DNA of 64,000 nucleotides from Lantana camara (taxonomy: Eukaryota; Streptophyta; Magnoliopsida; Lamiales; Verbenaceae): NCBI GenBank assembly GCA_037501455.1, contig CM074863.1, forward strand, positions 15,124,001-15,188,000, written 5' to 3'. The translations under genes were made by a program, and so were the position numbers. The notes under the pieces are model-generated. The model ran no database searches, was not told the origin of the DNA, and saw only the letters and a list, made by a program, of their open reading frames with translations. Positions 58,456 to 64,000 of the stretch are shown here, piece after piece (position 1 is the first letter of the stretch; each line of letters opens with the position of its first letter).

Positions 58456-59352
58456 ATGAACACTCCTACAGAACCCAAAACAGAAACGGAGTTATCTCTC
58501 CAAATAGCAGACCTGCTGCGAAACAATGTGCAGCAACAAACAACCATTACCAACCAAAACCTCTCAATAGGCATCAAATTAAACAGCGATAATTACCCGG
58601 TATGGGCCCGATTGATGAAAATGGCAATCGGAGGACGGGGCGGCTGTTCACACCTCACCGGAATTCCCAAAGCACCAAGCACCACCGATGCAACATACGA
58701 TCAATGGGAACAAAACGATCAAAATGTGTTCACATGGATCATTCAAAACATGGAAGCAAATTTAATAAACAACGTTTTGCAATACCCGACTGCGAAAGCA
58801 TTGTGGGACGGTCTTGCAACAACGTATGGCAGCGGCTCGGACCCCCTCCAGTTATTCGATCTGCACAAAAGGGCAAATACACAGAAACAGGGCCTCGATT
58901 CATTGGAAGATTTCTGGAACCATCTTCAAGGGATTTGGATGGAAATTGATCGAAAACAACCAAATCCAATGAAGTGCCCCAAAGATATTACAATCTTCAA
59001 CCAAATCGTACAAGAACAAAGATTATATCAATTTTTTACCGGGATTGATGACAAGTACGATCCAATTAGGCGGGACTTGCTGAAACTTGACACAAAGCCC
59101 TCAGTCGAAACAGCGTACGCCACAATCCGGAGGGAGGCTGCCCGTCTCCAAATCTTGAAGACGGCGAACAATGGCGACGGAGATCTCTCATCACCGGGCA
59201 TCGGAACAGGCTTGGTGGTTAGAGGCGGCAAAGGAGGCCGGAAAACTGAGGGAAACCGGCGCACTGAGAACAACAATCGGCGAACCCCACCACAAGAAGA
59301 TAAATCGGAACTAGAATGCTCCCACTGTGGAAAACCCAGACACACAAAGTAG
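58456..59352 (+). pseudogene. Copia gag (UBN2 type), stop in the zinc knuckle
   Basis: 298 codons from the ATG at 58456 to a TAG at 59350-59352. N-terminal LNSDNYPVWARLMKMAIGG and IIQNMEANLINNVLQYPTAK are typical copia gag motifs. The CCHC knuckle starts with CSHCGKPRH, and the TAG falls between its His and its last Cys. The frame then continues as GCVELIGYPDWW, so the stop is the only fault here. Confidence 0.9.
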
Positions 59353-62300
59353 GGTTGCGTTGAACTTATCGGATATCCCGACTGGTGGGAAGGTAATAGG
59401 GAGGAGAAAACCCTCTCCATGGCCGGCGGTAGGCTGGGGCGAGCAAACGCCGCTGTGGAAACTCAAACCAACGGCTGGGCAACCGAGAGAGGAGGAAACG
59501 ATGCCACCGCAGGCGTCATCAAACCACGAGATGCCGGTGCGGCAGCGTCCGGTCAGGCGACGGGGCAGGCGAAACGACGAGCCAACGTAGCAACCACCGC
59601 TGCTGGAGAAGCTGCGCACGATTTCAGCCCCATAGGTAAAGGGTTTGAGTCAAATGACTCAAACCCTAGGTTAATTGCTCATAAATGCCCCTCTTTATCC
59701 CTATTTACAAATCAGCCCCCCATATTTGATAAAGTGCAATGTGGTCCCTCTAGTTTACAAATTTCACAAACTACCCCACATAAATTATCAAACTGGATTC
59801 TTGATTGCGGTGCTACAGATACTATGACATTTGATTCGTCTGATATATTTGAAATGTCCACTTTGAGAACTTCTAGTATTCAAACTGCAAATGGGGGTCT
59901 GATGGAAGTTAAGGGGGAAGGGTCGGTTCATATTTCACCTCGATTGAAACTGAGAAATTGTCTTTATGTTCCGTCTCTATCTTACAAATTACTCTCTCTC
60001 AGTCATGTGACAAGTGAATTAAAATGTGTGGTCCTAATATACCCTCGCTTCTGCTTGATACATGACATTCATACGAAGGAGATAATTGGGCGTGGTACTG
60101 GGAGGGACGGACTATATTATGTGGATGAATTGGAACAACCTTCTTGAAGTCTTCTGTCAAAGGGTACTGCAGATACACAAGTTTGGCTTTGGCACCGGCG
60201 CCTCGGACATCCCTCTGTTGGGTATCTGAGATTGTTATTTCCTTCACTGTTTCAGAATAATTCAAATTTCAGTTTGTCTTGTCAAACTTGTTCAATTGCA
60301 AAAAGTCATAGAACCTCCTTTAAACCCACAAACACTCGGGTTGAATCTGTTTTTTCTTTAGCGCATTCAGATGTGTGGGGACCCGCCCCCGTTACTAATC
60401 AGCATCGGTTTCGTTATTTTGTATTGTTTATTGATGACTTTTCTCGTATGACGTGGATATACTTTCTTCAGCACAAATCAGAGGTGTGTAAGACATTTAT
60501 GGCATTCTGTTCTATGCTTCAAACCCAATTTAACAGGAAAATCAAAGTGCTAAGGTCCGACAATGGCCGTGAGTATATGAACCAAAACATGAAAGCATTC
60601 ACAACCGATCAGGGTATTATCCACTAAACCACTTGCCCAAACACGCCTCAGCAGAATGGGGTTGCCGAGCGGAAAAACAGAACCCTACTCGAGATGACTC
60701 GATCTCTCTTGACAGAATCATAAGTTCCCCACCATTTTTGGCCCGAAGCAGTAGCCACATCAGCCTACCTCATCAACAGATTACCCACTAAAATCCTATC
60801 CCACCAAACACCTCTATCAGTCTTCCAAACACAAGTTGATATACCCCCGTCCCTTACCATGCCACCAAGGATCTTTGGATGTTCAGTCTTCGTCCATGTT
60901 CCTAAAGCCGAACGAACTAAACTAGAACCCTGTGCAATCAAATGTGTGTTTGTTGGCTATGCACCTCATCAGAAGGGGTACCGATGTTATAATCTCATCA
61001 CTCGGTGGCTTTACGTTACTATGGATTGTGAGTTCTTGGAATCAGAATACTACTTTCAGACCCCACATAGCTCTCAGGGGGAGTACTTGGGTGACTCACT
61101 ATGTTGGCTCAATAACTCAGTTGACTCAGATTCTGGTCTTCTCATTCATTCTAGTTCAGACTCTGGTCTTCCAATTGATTCTGGTTCTCTTTCTGAGTCC
61201 GTCCCCGTCGACCTCCAGCTCAGTACCACCACCAATCATCCTCCTCCGCATGATGTCCAAGCTGAGGTAACAGATCATATCCCTTCTCCTTCGATTTCTG
61301 ATAATGATCTTGTTCCAGATACAGTTAACCCTGTCTCAGATATTACAGAAGGTAACAAATATACTCTGCCACAGAGAAGTACCAGGGGAATTCCCCCACA
61401 TCGATATTCACCCGAATGGGTATCACGGACTTCTAGATATCTTGTGGGTAATATGGTGAAGGGGAACATGTCTGGTATGGCTAAAGCTTTTTTGAGTTGC
61501 CTCTACAAAGAACAGATCCCGAGCACAGCACAGGAAGCCATGGAAATAGAGGAATGGAGAAAGGCCATGTTCATAGAAATGGATGCGTTGGAAAAGAATA
61601 AAACATGGGAGAAGTGTGAACTACCCCAAGGCACGAGACCAGTGGGGTGCAAGTGGGTGTTCACCATCAAATACAAGGCAGATGGAACGGTAGAAAGGTA
61701 CAAAGCACGTCTCGTGGCAAAGGGGTATACCCAAACATATGGGATTGACTACTCTGAGACATTCTCACCAGTGGCAAAGATTGATACAGTGCGAGTCCTT
61801 CTCTCAATAGCTGCAAACCAAGATTGGCCATTACACCAGTTCGACGTAAAGAATGCGTTTCTGCATGGAGAACTGACAGACGAGGTATATATGGAGGCCC
61901 CTCCTGGCTTTTCTAAGCAGTTTGGGATAAATGAGGTGTGCAGAATAAAGAAAGCGTTATATGGGCTCAAACAATCCCCTCGGGCATGGTTCGGGAGATT
62001 TACAATAGCCATGAAGAAGTACGGGTACAGGCAAAGCAACTCAGATCACACCCTGTTCCTAAAGAACCGGGGAAGCATGATAACATGTTTGATCATCTAT
62101 GTGGACGACATGATTATCACCGGGAGCGATAAGGAGGAAATAGAACAGCTGAAGGGAAATCTATTCAAAGAGTTTGAAATGAAGGATCTAGGGGGCTTGA
62201 AGTACTTCTTAGGGATAGAGGTGATGCGATCTAAACGAGGAATTTTAATCTTGCAGAAGAAGTATATTCTAGACCTCCTAGCAGAAACCGGGCTACTAGA

Positions 62301-63048
62301 TTGCAAACCCGTTGACACCCTAATTCAGGTAAACCACAGGCTCAAGTTACATAAAGAAGGAGAGCTCGTCGAAAGGGAACGATATCAACGATTGGTTGGA
62401 AAGCTGATCTACTTATCCCACACTAGGCCAGACATCGCCTATGCAGTGGGGATAGTTAGCCAGTTTATGCATCAGCCTCAGAAGGACCATATGGAAGCAG
62501 TAATAAGAATTATCCGGTACTTGAAAGGCTCCATAGAGAGTGGGATTATGTTTGGGAGGCATGGGCACTTGGAAATTGAGGCATACACGGATGCTGACTG
62601 GGCAGGCAATCCGAATGACAGACGATCCACCTCAGGGTTCTTTACCCTTGTTGGAGGGAATGTAGTGACTTGGAGGAGCAAGAAACAGAAAGTAGTAGCT
62701 CTCTCTAGCACCGAGGCAGAATTCAGGGGAATTGCAAAAGCTGTAACAGAAATCATCTGGTTAAGGAAACTAATGACAGAGATTGGGATGGTTCCAAGGG
62801 AGCCCGGGCGGTTAAAATGTGACAATAAGGCCGCGATCAACATTTCTGAAAATCCAGTACAGCATGACAGAACTAAACACGTGGAAGTTGACCGACACTT
62901 CATAAAAGAAAAGCTAGATGATGGCACCATTGAGCTTCCGTTTGTAAAGTCTGAAGATCAGCTGGCAGACATTCTCACGAAGGCGGTTACAGGACAAGTG
63001 TTCAGAACAACTTTGGACAAGCTAAGAATCGGGAATCCGATTGCATAG
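59353..63048 (+). pseudogene. Copia pol: protease, integrase, reverse transcriptase, RNase H
   Basis: Same frame as gag, with further stops at 60145 (TGA), 60625 (TAA) and 60721 (TAA). Protease LDCGATDTMTF at about 59797. Integrase zinc motif (WHRRLGHPS ... CQTCSIAK) at about 60185-60300, then catalytic D in AHSDVWGP, D in RSDNGREY and E in NGVAERKNR, the last lying after the third of the four gag-pol stops. RT has VARLVAKGYTQ-like and FDVKNAFLHG motifs, with YVDD at 62098-62109. RNase H has TDADWAGNPNDRRSTSG and ALSSTEAE, and the frame ends NPIA at 63048. Domain order PR-INT-RT-RNH is that of copia. There are no frameshifts in 3.7 kb. Confidence 0.92.
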
Positions 63049-63050
63049 CT

Positions 63051-63060
63051 TGAGGGGGAG
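63051..63060 (+). other. Polypurine tract of the copia element
   Basis: TGAGGGGGAG immediately before the 3' LTR. Confidence 0.85.
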
Positions 63061-63221
63061 TGTTAGGAAATATACCTTAATCTAGGATTCTTTCCTTAAT
63101 AGCAGATTATATAATCCCTGACTTGTAGGGATTTAGATAGATAAATATGCCTCTCTTGTATTCTTCTTAACATAACACAATGAATTCAATAAAATTATTT
63201 TCGTCCCTAGATGCTTTAACA
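63061..63221 (+). repeat. 3' LTR of the copia element
   Basis: 161 bp, TGTTAGG to TTTAACA, followed by ATATA. Confidence 0.93.
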
Positions 63222-64000
63222 ATATAAATTGTGAGTGAAATTTACGGTATCAATTCGTTCATATTTCTGGATAATTAAGTCTATATATGTTGGGATGTTG
63301 AATTGTTTTGACTTTGAGACTTGTGACGTACTATATTTGAAAGAAAGAAATCGTGAAAGTACCAATAATTGGAGTTTCTGTTTACCTAATTCATGTTTAT
63401 TAATTTATTTATATATTAATGAACAGAAGAAACTGACATTTAGCCAAAAAAAAATAAAAATGAAAGGGTTATATATAGGAAAGATAAGGTTCAAATGATT
63501 GATCACTAGATTTGTTTTTCAAATGACAAAAAATATCTAACTAGGATAGTTAGGCTACCTAGTTTACTCTTTAAGTAATAAACTAATAATGAAGCAAATA
63601 TAATACAAGCAGCCCACACCCATACCGCCCATTGGAAACACTAAATTAATCCCACTATCACACTTTACCTTGGGCATTGCCAAGATTCTATTTAAGATAT
63701 ATATATTACTCTTTCTTTTTAATTGATTTTTTTTAAAAAAACAAAATTTACATCAATCATGTATATGAAATATTTTTTTCCTCATAATTAGATTCGGGCT
63801 AAAATTAATGAACAAACTGAATCTATAAGTTTTTTATTCTGCAATCTCAAATTTATGGACATTTTTAAAAGTATTAAGTGGTCAAAGGAATTCGAACTCA
63901 AAATCATTATCCTGGTAAAATAAAATTTGGAACAAATCATACGAGTATTGAGCATGACACCCTCTGACCAAAAATAAAAAATGAGCCCGACACCCACTTC
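63222..64000. other. Intergenic AT-rich DNA
   Basis: Continuation of the target region of the copia element. No gene, RNA or element is recognised. Confidence 0.5.

Larger units (their letters stand above)
40801..63221 (+). mobile_element. Ty1/copia LTR retrotransposon, 5' LTR split by nested elements
   Basis: Outermost element of the stack, flanked by ATATA (40796-40800 and 63222-63226). Its 161-bp 5' LTR begins at 40801, is interrupted after 15 bases by the hAT element (40816-58212), and resumes at 58221 to end at 58366. The 3' LTR at 63061-63221 has the same length. Without the insertion the element is about 5 kb. LTRs differ at four sites, about 2.5%. Domain order PR-INT-RT-RNH confirms copia. 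The short LTR and UBN2-type gag suggest the Ale/Retrofit or a neighbouring lineage, which I cannot settle. One reading frame runs from gag to RNase H with four in-frame stops. Confidence 0.92.

Overview
This is plant nuclear DNA, most likely from a eudicot. It shows spliced genes with GT-AG introns, plant-specific gene families (EFFECTOR OF TRANSCRIPTION, SHAQKYF MYB-related, SERAT), tRNA-iMet-primed LTR retrotransposons, and CACTA and hAT elements. An asterid, possibly Lamiales, is a guess from overall look; the sequence does not fix the species. Layout: (1) 1-16.3 kb is a ~105-bp AT-rich tandem array split by two LTR insertions. One is a Tat-lineage Ty3/gypsy element (301-12731, minus strand, TSD CTCGC). 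The other is a 2.7-kb solo LTR of a Tekay-like family (12816-15503, TSD TTGAA). The Tat element carries a three-exon additional gene on the strand opposite gag-pol. (2) 17-35 kb is a gene island with five host genes, all on the plus strand: a mitochondrial CoA-type carrier (335 aa), an EFFECTOR OF TRANSCRIPTION protein (376 aa), a SERAT1;1-like serine acetyltransferase (291 aa), a mitochondrial LpxA-type acyltransferase (342 aa) and a CCHC/MYB-related SHAQKYF factor (251 aa). I worked out the exon structure of all five; reading phases close across every junction. Between them lie small retroposons: a tRNA-derived SINE, a LINE tail and a poly(A)-tailed 5S rRNA retropseudogene, plus a long hairpin. 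(3) 35-40.8 kb is AT-rich intergenic DNA with decayed repeats and a GTGTC-rich MITE. (4) 40.8-63.2 kb is one nested stack. A Ty1/copia element (TSD ATATA) has its 5' LTR split by a non-autonomous hAT element (TSD AAATATAC). The hAT element in turn contains a full-length Tekay chromovirus (TSD CATAA) and a CACTA element (TSD TAA) carrying what look like captured host gene exons. LTR divergence agrees with this order: copia about 4/161 sites, Tekay only two substitutions outside one rearranged block. The Tat LTRs differ at 8/846. All three LTR elements have lost coding capacity: gag-pol stops in Tat and copia, frame shifts in Tat and Tekay. The host genes are unrelated in pathway, so no operon-like logic applies. 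Sulfur assimilation (SERAT), mitochondrial CoA import and mitochondrial lipid-A-like synthesis are housekeeping roles; the ET and MYB genes are regulators.
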